From Treponema sp. (GTDB lineage: Bacteria > Spirochaetota > Spirochaetia > Treponematales > Breznakiellaceae), in the NCBI GenBank assembly GCA_031274285.1, contig JAISQJ010000140.1:1-53110 (forward strand): a stretch of DNA of 53,110 bases, given 5' to 3'. Shown piece after piece: positions 40,876 through 50,224 of this stretch. Both the position numbers and the translations under genes were made by a program. A model generated the notes under the pieces. The model saw nothing but the letters and a program-made list of their open reading frames with translations, ran no database searches and had not been told where the DNA came from. The first letter of the stretch is position 1, and each line of letters starts with the position of its first letter.

Positions 40876-41064
40876 GGAGGCTACACCCGGTCGTAGCCCC
40901 TGGTACGGCAGGAACACAGCCGCTAAATTTTTTGGGGGGTGGCCGGGAAATCACTGCGGGGGGAACCTAAAAGGGGGGCCCCGCTGTGAGTTTACCGGCC
41001 AGGACCCCAAAGAAAATTAATATGCTGTGTTCCTGCCTTATCGGTGGAGGCGGGTGTAGCCTCC
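40876..41064. repeat. 189-base nested palindrome
   Basis: Paired blocks in nested order. Perfect 14-mers lie at 40876-40889 with 41051-41064 (GGAGGCTACACCCG) and 40907-40920 with 41024-41037 (GGCAGGAACACAGC). Inside them TTTTTTGGGG pairs with CCCCAAAGAAAA, TGGCCGG (40940-40946) with CCGGCCA (40995-41001), and CACTGCGGGG with CCCCGCTGTG (one mismatch). It would fold as one long hairpin in DNA or RNA. A small non-autonomous element or a structured RNA are both possible. Confidence 0.85.
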
Positions 41065-41085
41065 CTGGTATTAAGTGTTGCCGCC

Positions 41086-42567
41086 CTACCTGGGACCGAT
41101 GGAGGCGAAGTCGGTGACATAGAGGGGGTAGTCAGGGGGCGCGGTGTAGCGGCCCCTGGGGAAGGCCCGGAAGCTGTAAATATCCTGGATATACACCCCG
41201 GCGGCCTGGTCGCTGACGATCTGTTGGGCCTCCCGGTACAGGGCTATCCGCCTTGCCTCGTCGGTTTCCAAAAGGCTGGCCCGGTAGACCCGGTCGTAAT
41301 CGGCGCTCGTAAAGTTGATAAAGTTGCTGCCCCCGGTGGAAAGGTAGCGGGAAAGGAACATCCGGGGGGAACTGTTGGCCGCGTCCAGGGAAATGATCGT
41401 GGCCTCGTATTTCCGGCCCCGGTATACCTCGGAAAGCCAGGTGGCCCAGTCCACCAGGCGGATGCCGGCCCTGATGCCCACCGCGGCAAGCTGGTTCACG
41501 ATAACCTGGGCGGTATCCACGTGCATGGTGTAGTTGGAAGGCACGGTGATCGTCAGGGAGAAACCGGTTTCATACCCCGCCTCCCGTAACAGGGCCCGTG
41601 CCCGCTCCGGGTTGTGGGGGTAGGGGTCTGCCAGGGCTCCGTTGTAGTATTTGGCAAGCCCCGGAATAAGGGGACTCCCCGAAGGCTCCCCCCGGCCGGA
41701 GAAGGCGGTGTCGATGATCCCCCGGATGTCCACCGCGTAGTTGAGGGCCTGCCGTACCCGGATATCGTCCAGGGGCTTCACACCGTTGTTCAGGGCCAAA
41801 AGCTGGACCGAATTGGAGCGGCTGGAAAAGATATCGAAATCCTCCGGGCTAAGCTGATCCACCTGGGAGCCGGTGATCCCCGCGGCGTCGATATTCCCCC
41901 CCCGCAGGGAGAGGAGCAGGGACTCCGAGTCGGCGAGGAACACGACGGTCACCTTGTCCAGCTTGGGGAAACCCGCTTTCCAGTAATAGGGATTTTTTTT
42001 CAGCGTCAGGCTCTGCTGGACGGCGTAGGATTCGATGAAGTAGGGCCCGGTACCGATGGGCCTGTTTTCCCGGTCACGGTTGCTGGCCGGCACCACCCCG
42101 ATGGTCAGGTAGGGGAGGAATTCCACGTCCGCCGCCTTGAGGGTGACGGTGACGGTGGACCGATCCGGGGTTTCAACCTTTTCAATCTGAGTAAAACCCT
42201 GATACCCGGCTTTCATGGCCTCCTCCAGGGTGAATTTCACATCCTCCACCGTTACTTCCGTACCGTCATGGAAACGGAGCCCCTGCCGCAGGGTAAAACG
42301 GTAGACCAGGCCCCCCTGCTCCATGGCATAGGATGAAGCCGCCGCGCCCTTCAAGTCCCCGTCCGGCTCCACCCGCACCAGGCCCTCGAACACGTTAAAG
42401 AGGATACTCCGACCGTCCGCGGAGTTGGAGGGGCTCAGGGGGTCCAGGGTGACCGGCTCGGAGCTAAAGCCGTAGCGGAGCTCCCCCCCGGAACTTTCAA
42501 CCCTTCCCGTCCCGAACAGGGAGAGGACCGGCGTCAGGGCCAGGACCAGCACCAGCACTTTTTTCAT
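41086..42567 (-). CDS. Family 5 extracellular solute-binding protein
   Basis: A 493-residue periplasmic binding protein of the DppA/OppA/NikA class. It has a signal peptide (residues 1-21, no lipobox Cys), then LRYGFSSEPVTLDPL, FHDGTEVTVEDVKFTLE and GTGPYFIESY, the family motifs. ATG 42567 is chosen for GAGGAG nearby; a start 69 bases upstream would bury the signal peptide. It is the likely partner of the four ABC subunits 1.2 kb away on the other strand, although it is transcribed separately. Substrate unknown. Confidence 0.9.
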   Translation of the reverse strand: MKKVLVLVLALTPVLSLFGTGRVESSGGELRYGFSSEPVTLDPLSPSNSADGRSILFNVFEGLVRVEPDGDLKGAAASSYAMEQGGLVYRFTLRQGLRFHDGTEVTVEDVKFTLEEAMKAGYQGFTQIEKVETPDRSTVTVTLKAADVEFLPYLTIGVVPASNRDRENRPIGTGPYFIESYAVQQSLTLKKNPYYWKAGFPKLDKVTVVFLADSESLLLSLRGGNIDAAGITGSQVDQLSPEDFDIFSSRSNSVQLLALNNGVKPLDDIRVRQALNYAVDIRGIIDTAFSGRGEPSGSPLIPGLAKYYNGALADPYPHNPERARALLREAGYETGFSLTITVPSNYTMHVDTAQVIVNQLAAVGIRAGIRLVDWATWLSEVYRGRKYEATIISLDAANSSPRMFLSRYLSTGGSNFINFTSADYDRVYRASLLETDEARRIALYREAQQIVSDQAAGVYIQDIYSFRAFPRGRYTAPPDYPLYVTDFASIGPR

Positions 42568-42667
42568 GGTGTACTCCTCGTTTTTAAGGCGTCGCCGCCC
42601 ATGACAGATAATAACAATATGTCGTTTTTGCTGCAATGCGGCCGACCGGCACGGCTTGGGATTGCGG

Positions 42668-42695
42668 TTAAAAAATTAGTTAAATGGGCTATACT
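42668..42695 (+). promoter_or_regulatory. Promoter of the ThuA-like gene
   Basis: TTAAAA (42668-42673), 16 bases, TATACT (42690-42695), 18 bases before the ATG. Confidence 0.5.
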
Positions 42696-42713
42696 GTTAA
42701 TACGGAGGCAAAA

Positions 42714-43496
42714 ATGAATAGGAAGATCAACGTAAGCATCTATAACGAGTGCCAGCACGAGCACGAGGTGGATGCGGTCCGCGCCATCTACCCCCAGGGG
42801 ATACACGGCGCCATCAGGGGTTTCCTGGAAAAGGACGGCGCCATCGGGACCATCCGCTGCGCTACCCTGCAGGATCACCGGGAAACCTTAAGCCAGGCCG
42901 TGCTGGACGACACGGATGTACTGGTCTGGTGGGGGCATATAAAACACCACGAGGTCGATGACAAGGTCGCCGCCGCGGTGGCAGGCCGGGTCATAGACGG
43001 CATGGGGCTGGTGGTCCTCCATTCCGGCCACGGGTCCAAGCCCTTCCAGTTGCTTTTGGGGACCGATACCTACAACCTCCGCTGGCGGGAAGCGGGGGAA
43101 AAGGTGCGGCTCTGGACCATCGCCAAGAACCACCCCATAAGCCAGGGCCTGGGGGAAACCTTTGTGGTACCCCATGACGAAACCTACGGGGAGCCCTTCG
43201 GCATACCCCAGCCCGACGAACTCATCTTTCTAAGCTGGTTCCAGGGGGGCGAGGTGTTCCGCTCCGGCTGTACCTGGCGGCGGGGGGAGGGGAAGATCTT
43301 CTACCTGCAGAACGGCCACGAGACCTTCCCCATCTACCACCAAAGGGAAATTCAACAGATCATCACCAACGCGGTCAAATGGGCCTGTCCCGTAGCCCGC
43401 AGCTGCCCCAGGGACCGGGGAGGCCCCAACGCGGCGGCCCTGGAAGCCTACACCCTGGAAGACGGCGGCGGCTTTACCCCGGTAACCAGGGGCTAG
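42714..43496 (+). CDS. ThuA-domain protein
   Basis: A 260-residue protein of the ThuA (trehalose utilisation) superfamily, a glutamine-amidotransferase-like fold. VWWGHIKHHEVDD, GLVVLHSGHGSKPFQLLLG, ETYGEPFGIP and GKIFYLQNGHETFPIYH are the conserved pieces. The first ten residues of a longer frame are dropped because GGAGG stands six bases before ATG 42714. ThuA proteins of this type are often found near sugar metabolism genes; none are here, so the substrate is open. Confidence 0.85.
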   Translation: MNRKINVSIYNECQHEHEVDAVRAIYPQGIHGAIRGFLEKDGAIGTIRCATLQDHRETLSQAVLDDTDVLVWWGHIKHHEVDDKVAAAVAGRVIDGMGLVVLHSGHGSKPFQLLLGTDTYNLRWREAGEKVRLWTIAKNHPISQGLGETFVVPHDETYGEPFGIPQPDELIFLSWFQGGEVFRSGCTWRRGEGKIFYLQNGHETFPIYHQREIQQIITNAVKWACPVARSCPRDRGGPNAAALEAYTLEDGGGFTPVTRG

Positions 43497-43543
43497 GAGT
43501 TTGTTGCGCTCCTCATCGGTGTAACAGGCTGCCAAGGCGGGCC

Positions 43544-43996
43544 CTAACCCAGTACGTCTGTCAGCCTGCCCTGCTTTTTCAGGTCCAGGATATATTTGGC
43601 GTACTGGGTGTCCGAAATGGCGATGTGGGAGAGGATCCAGTCCTTAAGGAAGCGGACAAAGTTATTGGGGACGAATTTTTTGCCCCCCTGGAAATTTTGT
43701 ACATCCTCCACCATCTTGAGAATAAAGTCTTCGTGCTGTCTTTTGTGTTCCGCCAGGTGGGGGTATTTGGCGTTTTCCAGCAGCTTCTCCTCGGCGGAAA
43801 AGTGGTATTTCACGTAATCCATGGCCCCGCGGACGGTGTTAAAGAAAAATTCCCGGGCTGCGTCATCCCCGGCAAGGCAGCCCTGGTACAGGTCGTTGGT
43901 AAGCCGGACAAGCTCCTTGTGCTGCTCGTCAATCAGGGGAATCCCCACCGAATACTTATCGTCCCACGCAACGAAAATGGTAGAATCACCGGCCAT
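43544..43996 (-). CDS. Bacteriohemerythrin
   Basis: A 150-residue four-helix oxygen-binding protein with a di-iron site. All expected ligands are visible: H in DEQHKEL, HFSAEEKLLE (His and Glu), HKRQH, and HIAISDTQY (His and Asp). GGGAGGAAGGGAG precedes the ATG. It may bind or scavenge O2 for an anaerobe. It diverges from the FTR1 iron permease gene, sharing a 200-base regulatory region. Confidence 0.95.
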   Translation of the reverse strand: MAGDSTIFVAWDDKYSVGIPLIDEQHKELVRLTNDLYQGCLAGDDAAREFFFNTVRGAMDYVKYHFSAEEKLLENAKYPHLAEHKRQHEDFILKMVEDVQNFQGGKKFVPNNFVRFLKDWILSHIAISDTQYAKYILDLKKQGRLTDVLG

Positions 43997-44053
43997 GCCT
44001 GCTCCCTTCCTCCCAGTATACCATGAAGCCGGGGTCTAAGATCGATACCCCGC

Positions 44054-44156
44054 GGTTCCGTGACACGAGAATCGTGACACGGTTCCATGATACCTCTTGA
44101 CATAAATGTTAGAGGATGCTACCTTCTTGTTCGTTCAGGTGTTAGTTTATGCTAAC
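44054..44156. promoter_or_regulatory. Regulatory region between hemerythrin and FTR1 genes
   Basis: CGTGACAC occurs twice (44059-44066 and 44073-44080) inside flanking GGTTCC copies. Then come TTGACA (44097-44102) and a GTTAG-TTTATG-CTAAC palindrome (44141-44156). The latter shares its arms with the flavodoxin operator. An iron-responsive regulator is inferred, not shown. No good -10 is paired with the TTGACA. Confidence 0.45.
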
Positions 44157-44196
44157 AGAGATTTCGGCCAAGATGCAGGTAACCGGAGGAGTTGAA

Positions 44197-45729
44197 TTGC
44201 GGAAAAAGTTAGCCCTTCCTATCTTTATAACCTTTCTTTTCATGGTATTGGCCGCTCCGGTTCCGGCCCTTGACGAAGCCGGGGACTGGGAGCTGGTGGA
44301 ACGGGAGATGCGCCTCCTTATTAGCGAATCCTACTACCGTTTCGTGGCCGGCGATATTGAGGGGGCCAGGGAGCTGGTGAACAGGGCCTATACCGGCTAC
44401 TACAAGGGCCTGGACTTTGAGCGGAACGTCCGGTCCCTCATTTCCGACGCCAGGGCCCAGAACATTGATGAATGGTTTGAGTATGTCAACGAGGCCCTGG
44501 GTTCCGGTAAATCCCAGCAGGACATGCGGAACGACATCAACCAACTGAACCACCTGCTCCGGGTAACCGCCCGCCGGCTGGACGGAAAAGAGGAGCCCGT
44601 GGCGGCAGCGAAAAACTGGACCAGGATCGCGGACGAGATGGCCGCTATTTTGGGCAGGGCCTACGAATTGTATGCGGCCGGGGACCCGGACGGCGCCAAG
44701 GACCAGGTGGATATCGCCTATTTTCAGTATTACGAAAAAGAGGGGTTTGAAAAAATAGTGCTGTCCCGGATTTCCGGCGAGCGGGCCAGCACGGTGGAGT
44801 ACCAGTTCAGCACGGTCAAGAAGCTCATCAGCCGGGGAGACCCGGAGGTCAAGCGGGGCCTGGATACCCTGGCGGCCTATCTGAAAGAGGACGCGGCCCA
44901 ACTGGACAGCAAGGTGGAAAGCGCCGTGGGGGTCTTCCTGGGCTCCCTTTTGATCATCGTCAGGGAAGGTTTTGAGGCCATCATCATTGTGGGGGCCATC
45001 ATCGCCTACCTCCTTAAAAGCGGGAACAAGAAAAGTACCAGGCCCGTGTATGTGGGTTCCCTTATCGCCCTGGCCCTCAGCGTCGTCATGGCCTGGGTCC
45101 TCAACGCCCTGACCAGCACCGCCAGCGGCCGGAACCAGGAAATCATCGAGGGGGCCACCATGCTGCTGGCCGTGGGGGTCCTGTTCTACGTCAGCAACTG
45201 GATGGTGTCCAAGGCCGAGGCCGAAGCCTGGACCGGCTACATCGAAGGGAAGGTCAAGGCCTCGATTACCAGGGGCAGCATGTTCTCCCTGGCCTTCGCG
45301 GCGTTCCTGGCGGTATTCCGGGAAGGGGCGGAGACCATCCTCTTCTACCAGGCCCTCCTGGCGGGAAACCAGAACTATATCAACATGATCTGGGTGGGCC
45401 TGGGCGTCGGCGTCGTGCTGCTGGTGATCATCTATGTCCTTATCCGTTTCCTTAGTATCAAGCTGCCCTTAAAGCCCTTTTTCCTGGGCACCAGCATCCT
45501 GCTCTTTGCCATGTCCGTGGCCTTTACCGGATCGGGGATCAAGGAACTGCAGGAAGGCAACGTGATCCCCGTTACCATGCTGCCCTTCAAGTTTATCACC
45601 GTTGACATTCTGGGGATCTACCCCACCCTGGAAACCCTCATCCCCCAGATTCTTTTCCTGGGGATAACGATAACCGTCTTTGTGATACAGCTCAGGCGGA
45701 ACGCCCAACGGAAGGTCCCCAGGGCTTAG
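44197..45729 (+). CDS. FTR1-family high-affinity iron permease
   Basis: A 510-residue protein. A signal-like N-terminus and a periplasmic helical domain of about 230 residues are followed by an FTR1 membrane domain. Two REGxE motifs, IIVREGFEAIIIV (near residue 255) and AVFREGAETILF (near 370), are the iron-translocating helices. TTG 44197 is preferred as start because GGAGGAG lies seven bases before it; ATG 44149 upstream would put a hydrophilic stretch ahead of the signal. It heads a cluster ordered like the Campylobacter p19 iron locus. Confidence 0.92.
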   Translation: MRKKLALPIFITFLFMVLAAPVPALDEAGDWELVEREMRLLISESYYRFVAGDIEGARELVNRAYTGYYKGLDFERNVRSLISDARAQNIDEWFEYVNEALGSGKSQQDMRNDINQLNHLLRVTARRLDGKEEPVAAAKNWTRIADEMAAILGRAYELYAAGDPDGAKDQVDIAYFQYYEKEGFEKIVLSRISGERASTVEYQFSTVKKLISRGDPEVKRGLDTLAAYLKEDAAQLDSKVESAVGVFLGSLLIIVREGFEAIIIVGAIIAYLLKSGNKKSTRPVYVGSLIALALSVVMAWVLNALTSTASGRNQEIIEGATMLLAVGVLFYVSNWMVSKAEAEAWTGYIEGKVKASITRGSMFSLAFAAFLAVFREGAETILFYQALLAGNQNYINMIWVGLGVGVVLLVIIYVLIRFLSIKLPLKPFFLGTSILLFAMSVAFTGSGIKELQEGNVIPVTMLPFKFITVDILGIYPTLETLIPQILFLGITITVFVIQLRRNAQRKVPRA

Positions 45730-45746
45730 ATTAACTATGGTTGTAA

Positions 45747-45766
45747 CTCGGGTCTTGAGACCTGAG
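45747..45766 (+). other. Intercistronic hairpin between FTR1 and P19 genes
   Basis: CTCGGGTCT (45747-45755) can pair with AGACCTGAG (45758-45766) and is followed by A rather than T, so it is probably a processing or stability element instead of a terminator for the operon. Confidence 0.5.
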
Positions 45767-45789
45767 AAAAAATTTAGGAGGAGCTTACG

Positions 45790-46383
45790 ATGAAAATCAG
45801 AAAGCTGTTGGTACTTTTTTTAATGGCGGCCTGCGCCGGCCTTGTCTTTGCCGGAGGCAGAGGGGAGGGGCGGCGTCCCGCCAGCACGGTAAACCCCGGC
45901 GAGGAAGCCGGTTTTGAGGAATTCCCCCTGGGCGACGACTTTGAACTGGGGCCCCTCAATGTGGCGGGGGTGTATTTCCAGCCCGTGGACATGCTGCCCG
46001 CCACCACGGGGCTGCCCGCGTCCCAGTCGGACATGCACATGGAAGCGGATATTTCCGCCCTGGAAAACGAGCTGGGTTACGGGGTAGGGGACTTTGTTCC
46101 CAACCTTACCGTCCTGTACGAGATAACCAAAGTCTCTACCGGTGAAAAAGTGGAAGGTACGTTCATGCCCATGAACGCCAGCGACGGCCCCCACTACGGC
46201 GCCAACATCAAGCTGCCCGGCAGCGGCGGTCCCGGCGAGTACAAGGTTACCTTCCTTATCCAGAACCCCGAGGCCCAGGGTTACGTGCTCCACGTAGACC
46301 AGGCCACCGGCGTTCCCGGACGGTTCTGGGGCGCGCCGCTGGTGGCGGAGTGGACCTTCGCCTATGCGGGGCCGGCCTGGTAG
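45790..46383 (+). CDS. P19/Tp34-family periplasmic iron-copper-binding protein
   Basis: A 197-residue exported protein related to Treponema pallidum Tp34 and Campylobacter P19, which bind metal for the neighbouring FTR1 permease. The signal peptide may include a relaxed lipobox (LMAAC, residues 11-15). Metal-site segments SDMHMEADISA (Met/His/Glu), DGPHYGANIKL (His) and GYVLHVDQATGV (His) are conserved. The ribosome binding site is AGGAGGAG. Confidence 0.93.
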   Translation: MKIRKLLVLFLMAACAGLVFAGGRGEGRRPASTVNPGEEAGFEEFPLGDDFELGPLNVAGVYFQPVDMLPATTGLPASQSDMHMEADISALENELGYGVGDFVPNLTVLYEITKVSTGEKVEGTFMPMNASDGPHYGANIKLPGSGGPGEYKVTFLIQNPEAQGYVLHVDQATGVPGRFWGAPLVAEWTFAYAGPAW

Positions 46384-46391
46384 GATAGTAT

Positions 46392-46428
46392 TAACCACGG
46401 ACCGCACGGATAACATGGTCCGTGGTTA
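46392..46428. repeat. ACCACGGACC hairpin repeat, copy A
   Basis: A perfect 12-bp inverted repeat TAACCACGGACC/GGTCCGTGGTTA (46392-46403 and 46417-46428) between the P19 and DUF2318 genes. Same family as 50225-50316 and 51039-51116. Confidence 0.85.
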
Positions 46429-46484
46429 TGCTTCTTTTGTGCGGACCGCCGCGTAACGAGACTTTTTAAAAATGAAAGGGGAAT

Positions 46485-47738
46485 ATGCTCAAATATCTTG
46501 TACAGGTTGTGCAGTATTTATTAACTACCGGGATTCTGGCGGCCCTGGTTTTCGCCCGGGGCGGGGAAGATCGGGGGAAAAAGCGGGCCCTGGCGGGCTG
46601 TCTTGCCGGCGCGGGGGCCGCGCTGATCCTTTCGATACTGCTGCGGACCACCAACCTTATCCACCGGGGTTTTTTTACCGCCTGGACCTTAGTCTTCGCC
46701 GTGCTCTTTGGAATCCTGTACATCTTATCGCAGTGGAATCTGTTGAAGCCTAAGTTTCTGAAAAAAATCCCCGCCCTGGAAAAGGCCTTTCCCGATGTTA
46801 TCGCCGCCCTGCTCCTGGGGGTCCTGCTTTTATACGCCCTCCCCACCATCTTTCTGTATCCGGCGGAATTTGTATTGGCCGGCCAAAGCGTCATCAGTAC
46901 CGATTTTCTTTTCAAGCTCATAGGCTACCTGGCGGGATTGACGGTGGTCGCCGTTGCGAGTGTTGCCCTCTACAAGACGGGGGGCGCCCTGTCCCCGTCC
47001 CTGGTTAAGATAGTCCTTACCGCCGCCCTGCTCATCAATATAGGCAATCAGCTTATCGCCATCGTACAGTTCCTGTTGGCCCGCCGGATTATTCCCATGA
47101 TCCGCTGGCTCTTCAGGCTTATCATCGTGGCGGTTAATTATAATGTCGTCTTTCTCTACTCCCTTATGGCCCTTGCCCTACTGCCGCCCGTGGTCCTGTT
47201 TATAAACAGTCTGCGATCCCGGTATACCTGGAAGAATCCCGCAGAACACCGGAAGCTAAGGGCCGCCCGGCGGATAAACCGGCGCTGGTGTTTCACCGTG
47301 GCGCTGGGATTCGGCGTCTCGGTTTTTTCCCTTACCTTTATCAAAGCCTCGCTTGAACGGGGGGTGGAGCTTTCCCCCGCGGAACCCATGACCATCGCGG
47401 GGGCGGAGATCCTTATTCCCATCGAGCGGATAGAGGACGGCCACCTCCACCGGTTTAACTACACGGCCGCCGATGCCATCGAAATGCGCTTCATCGTGAT
47501 CAAAAAGAACGCGGCGGCCTACGGCGTGGGCCTTGACGCGTGCGATATATGCGGCCCCACGGGTTACTATGAGCGGAAGGACGAGGTGATCTGCAAGCTC
47601 TGCGATGTGGTGATGAATATTTCCACCATCGGCTTTAGGGGGGGCTGTAACCCCGTGCCCCTGGCCTATACCCTGCGGGGCGGGAACATGGTGATCGATA
47701 CGGAAGACCTGGAAAAGGAACGGAACCGTTTTAAGTAA
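46485..47738 (+). CDS. DUF2318 membrane protein with Cys motifs
   Basis: A 417-residue protein. The first two-thirds is polytopic (about eight to nine helices). The C-terminal DUF2318 domain has CDICGPTGYY, CKLCDVVMN and GGCNPVPL, a pattern expected to hold an iron-sulfur or other metal centre, facing the periplasm. It is the third gene of the FTR1-P19 cluster, like Cj1660 in Campylobacter. A part in ferric iron reduction is inferred. Confidence 0.88.
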   Translation: MLKYLVQVVQYLLTTGILAALVFARGGEDRGKKRALAGCLAGAGAALILSILLRTTNLIHRGFFTAWTLVFAVLFGILYILSQWNLLKPKFLKKIPALEKAFPDVIAALLLGVLLLYALPTIFLYPAEFVLAGQSVISTDFLFKLIGYLAGLTVVAVASVALYKTGGALSPSLVKIVLTAALLINIGNQLIAIVQFLLARRIIPMIRWLFRLIIVAVNYNVVFLYSLMALALLPPVVLFINSLRSRYTWKNPAEHRKLRAARRINRRWCFTVALGFGVSVFSLTFIKASLERGVELSPAEPMTIAGAEILIPIERIEDGHLHRFNYTAADAIEMRFIVIKKNAAAYGVGLDACDICGPTGYYERKDEVICKLCDVVMNISTIGFRGGCNPVPLAYTLRGGNMVIDTEDLEKERNRFK

Positions 47739-47758
47739 CGAAGGGAAGGGGAAAAATT

Positions 47759-49051
47759 ATGTTTTGGAGAATGATACGGGGGGCCCTGTTCAGGCAGCGG
47801 AAGAAGATGGTGATGGTGGCCTTTACCATCGCCCTGGGTTCCTCCCTGGCCACCGCCATGCTGAATGTAATGCTGGACGTGGGGGACAAGGTAAACCAGG
47901 AACTGAAAACCTACGGCGCGAATATCAACGTGCTGCCCAGGGGGGCCTCCCTCCTGGACGACCTCTACGGCATCAGCGAGGGTTCCGGGGTGTCGGATAA
48001 ATATTTAAACGAAGACGATCTGGGAAAAATCAAAACGATTTTCTGGGCCTTTAACATCGTGGACTTTACCCCCTACCTCAACGCATGGGTACGGCTGGCT
48101 TCCTCCGGCGCGGCCGCGGCGGAGGTAAAACTGGTGGGGACCTGGTTCAACCGGCATCTGGAACTGCCCACCGGGGAAACCCTGGATACGGGGATCCGGA
48201 ACATGAAAAGCTGGTGGGATGTGCGGGGCCGCTGGCTGGACAGCGATGACGAGGCCGCCGCCATGGTGGGGGAGGCCGCCGCGGCCCGCCATAAGATCAA
48301 GCTGGGGGATACCATTACGGTGCAGGCGGGAGGCCGGTCAAAGGATTTTACCGTGGAGGCGATCTTCGACGCCGGGGGGGACGAGGACGAGGAGATCTAT
48401 GTGCCCCTGCCGGCGGCCCAGGAACTGACCGGCCGGCCGGGCCTGGTAAGCCGGGTGGAGGTAAGCGCCCTTACCACCCCGGACAACGAACTCTCCCGCC
48501 GGGCGGCCCAGGACCCCCGGAGCCTTTCGACCAAGGAATGGGAGACCTGGTACTGTACGGCCTATGTGAGCGCCATCTGTTACCAGATCGACGAGGCGAT
48601 AAGCGACGCGGTTTCCAAACCCATCCGCCAGGTCGCCGAGTCCGAAGGGGTGGTGCTGGAAAAAACCCAACTCCTCATGCTGCTCATCACGATTCTCAGC
48701 CTGGCCGGTTCGGCCCTGGGCATCTCCAACCTGGTCACCGCCAGCGTCATGGAGCGGGCCGGGGAGATCGGCCTGCTCAAGGCCGTGGGCGCCCATGACG
48801 GGGCCATTTCCGGCCTGGTGCTTATGGAAATCGTCATCACCGGCGTCATCGGCGGGGTGGGGGGCTACTTTGCGGGCCTGGGATTTGCCCAGATCATCGG
48901 CCGATCGGTTTTTAGTTCCTCCATAGACATTAAACCCATGGTGATTCCCCTGGTGGCGGTGCTGGTGTTTCTCGTCACCATGGCGGGAAGCATTCCCTCC
49001 ATAAGGCTGCTCCTATCCCTCCGTCCCGCGGAGGTGCTCCATGGCCGTTGA
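47759..49051 (+). CDS. FtsX/MacB-type ABC permease (first copy)
   Basis: A 430-residue permease with an N-terminal helix, a large extracytoplasmic MacB-like domain (about 45-290) and three C-terminal helices with the FtsX core (ITILSLAGSALGISNLVTASVMERAGEIGLLKAVGA). It pairs with the next permease and the ATPase at 50.4 kb. In the Campylobacter p19 locus the equivalents are also needed for iron use; the moved molecule is unknown. Confidence 0.88.
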   Translation: MFWRMIRGALFRQRKKMVMVAFTIALGSSLATAMLNVMLDVGDKVNQELKTYGANINVLPRGASLLDDLYGISEGSGVSDKYLNEDDLGKIKTIFWAFNIVDFTPYLNAWVRLASSGAAAAEVKLVGTWFNRHLELPTGETLDTGIRNMKSWWDVRGRWLDSDDEAAAMVGEAAAARHKIKLGDTITVQAGGRSKDFTVEAIFDAGGDEDEEIYVPLPAAQELTGRPGLVSRVEVSALTTPDNELSRRAAQDPRSLSTKEWETWYCTAYVSAICYQIDEAISDAVSKPIRQVAESEGVVLEKTQLLMLLITILSLAGSALGISNLVTASVMERAGEIGLLKAVGAHDGAISGLVLMEIVITGVIGGVGGYFAGLGFAQIIGRSVFSSSIDIKPMVIPLVAVLVFLVTMAGSIPSIRLLLSLRPAEVLHGR

Positions 49052-49063
49052 GCGGAGGGCGCG

Positions 49064-50200
49064 GTGAACAGGCAGCGTTTTTATATCAAGATGGTGGTGA
49101 GTTCCCTTCTGCGCCGGAGGAGCCGGATGATCGTGGCCCTGCTGGCGGTGGCCGTGGGGGCGACGATCCTTTCGGGGCTTATCACCATCTACTACGATAT
49201 TCCCAAACAGATGGGCATGGAATTCCGCTCCTACGGGGCCAACCTGGTCTTTATCCCCGCGGGTAACGCGGCCGCCATCAGCACGGAGGAGGCATGGGAG
49301 GCGGTATCCTACCTGCCCGCTGCAAACGTCATCGGCGTAGCCCCCTACCGCTACCACATGGTGAAGATCAACGAGCAGCCCTTCATGGCCGCCGGTACCG
49401 ATTTGCCCGGCGCAAGGAAGGCCAGTCCCTACTGGCTGGTCTCCGGCCGCTGGCCCGAAAGCGCCGGGGAAACCCTGATCGGAGCGGAAGTGGCCGCCGC
49501 GATCCGCCTCCTTCCGGGGAGTCCCTTTACCGTCACCGGAACCGACGCGTTGGGGGAAGGTATCGAGCGGAAGTTTACCGTGACGGGGGTCCTCCAGACC
49601 GGCGGCACCGAGGAGGCCTTCATCTTTATGTCCCTCCCGGATTTTGAGGCCATGATGAAGGAGGAGGGGAAGATCGATGTGGTGGAGTGCAGCGTCTCCG
49701 CCTCCTCGGAGGTTCTGGAAGCCCTGGCCGCCCAAATCGGGAACCTGGTCCCCGGCGTCAGTCCCCGGCTGGTCAAGCGGGTAACCGACTCCGAAGGTTC
49801 GGTGCTGACCAAGCTCCAGGCCCTGGTATACCTGGTAACGGTGGTGGTACTCCTCCTCATCATGATTTGCGTGGCCACCACCATGATGGCGGTGATCGCC
49901 GAGCGCCGCCGGGAAATCGGCTTACGGAAGGCCCTGGGGGCCTCCAATAAAAGCCTGGTCGCCGAATTCCTGGGGGAGGGAGTTTTCCTCGGCGGTTTCG
50001 GCGGTCTTTTGGGCGCGGTGTTTGGTTTCGTGTTCGCCCAGGCCGTGGGACTGAACGTGTTTAACCGTTCCATCACCTTCCAGCCCCTGCTGGCGCCGGT
50101 GACGGTGGCCGCCTCAATCCTGATCACCGGCATCGCCTGTATCATCCCCGTGCGGAGCGCCACCGAAGTGGACCCGGCGATTGTGCTGCGGGGGGAATGA
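49064..50200 (+). CDS. FtsX/MacB-type ABC permease (second copy)
   Basis: A 378-residue permease with the same layout as its neighbour. The FtsX core (CVATTMMAVIAERRREIGLRKALGASNKSLVAEF) is near residue 270. The start is GTG 49064 after GGAGGG. The two permeases are diverged paralogues likely forming a heterodimer. Confidence 0.88.
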   Translation: MNRQRFYIKMVVSSLLRRRSRMIVALLAVAVGATILSGLITIYYDIPKQMGMEFRSYGANLVFIPAGNAAAISTEEAWEAVSYLPAANVIGVAPYRYHMVKINEQPFMAAGTDLPGARKASPYWLVSGRWPESAGETLIGAEVAAAIRLLPGSPFTVTGTDALGEGIERKFTVTGVLQTGGTEEAFIFMSLPDFEAMMKEEGKIDVVECSVSASSEVLEALAAQIGNLVPGVSPRLVKRVTDSEGSVLTKLQALVYLVTVVVLLLIMICVATTMMAVIAERRREIGLRKALGASNKSLVAEFLGEGVFLGGFGGLLGAVFGFVFAQAVGLNVFNRSITFQPLLAPVTVAASILITGIACIIPVRSATEVDPAIVLRGE

Positions 50201-50224
50201 GGGATAAGGAAGGAAATTTAAGAA

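Noticed and set aside
40876-41064. Integron attC site, because treponemes can carry integrons
   Set aside because: The RYYYAAC/GTTRRRY core boxes are absent, the element is longer than usual attC sites, and no cassette-like gene array is present.
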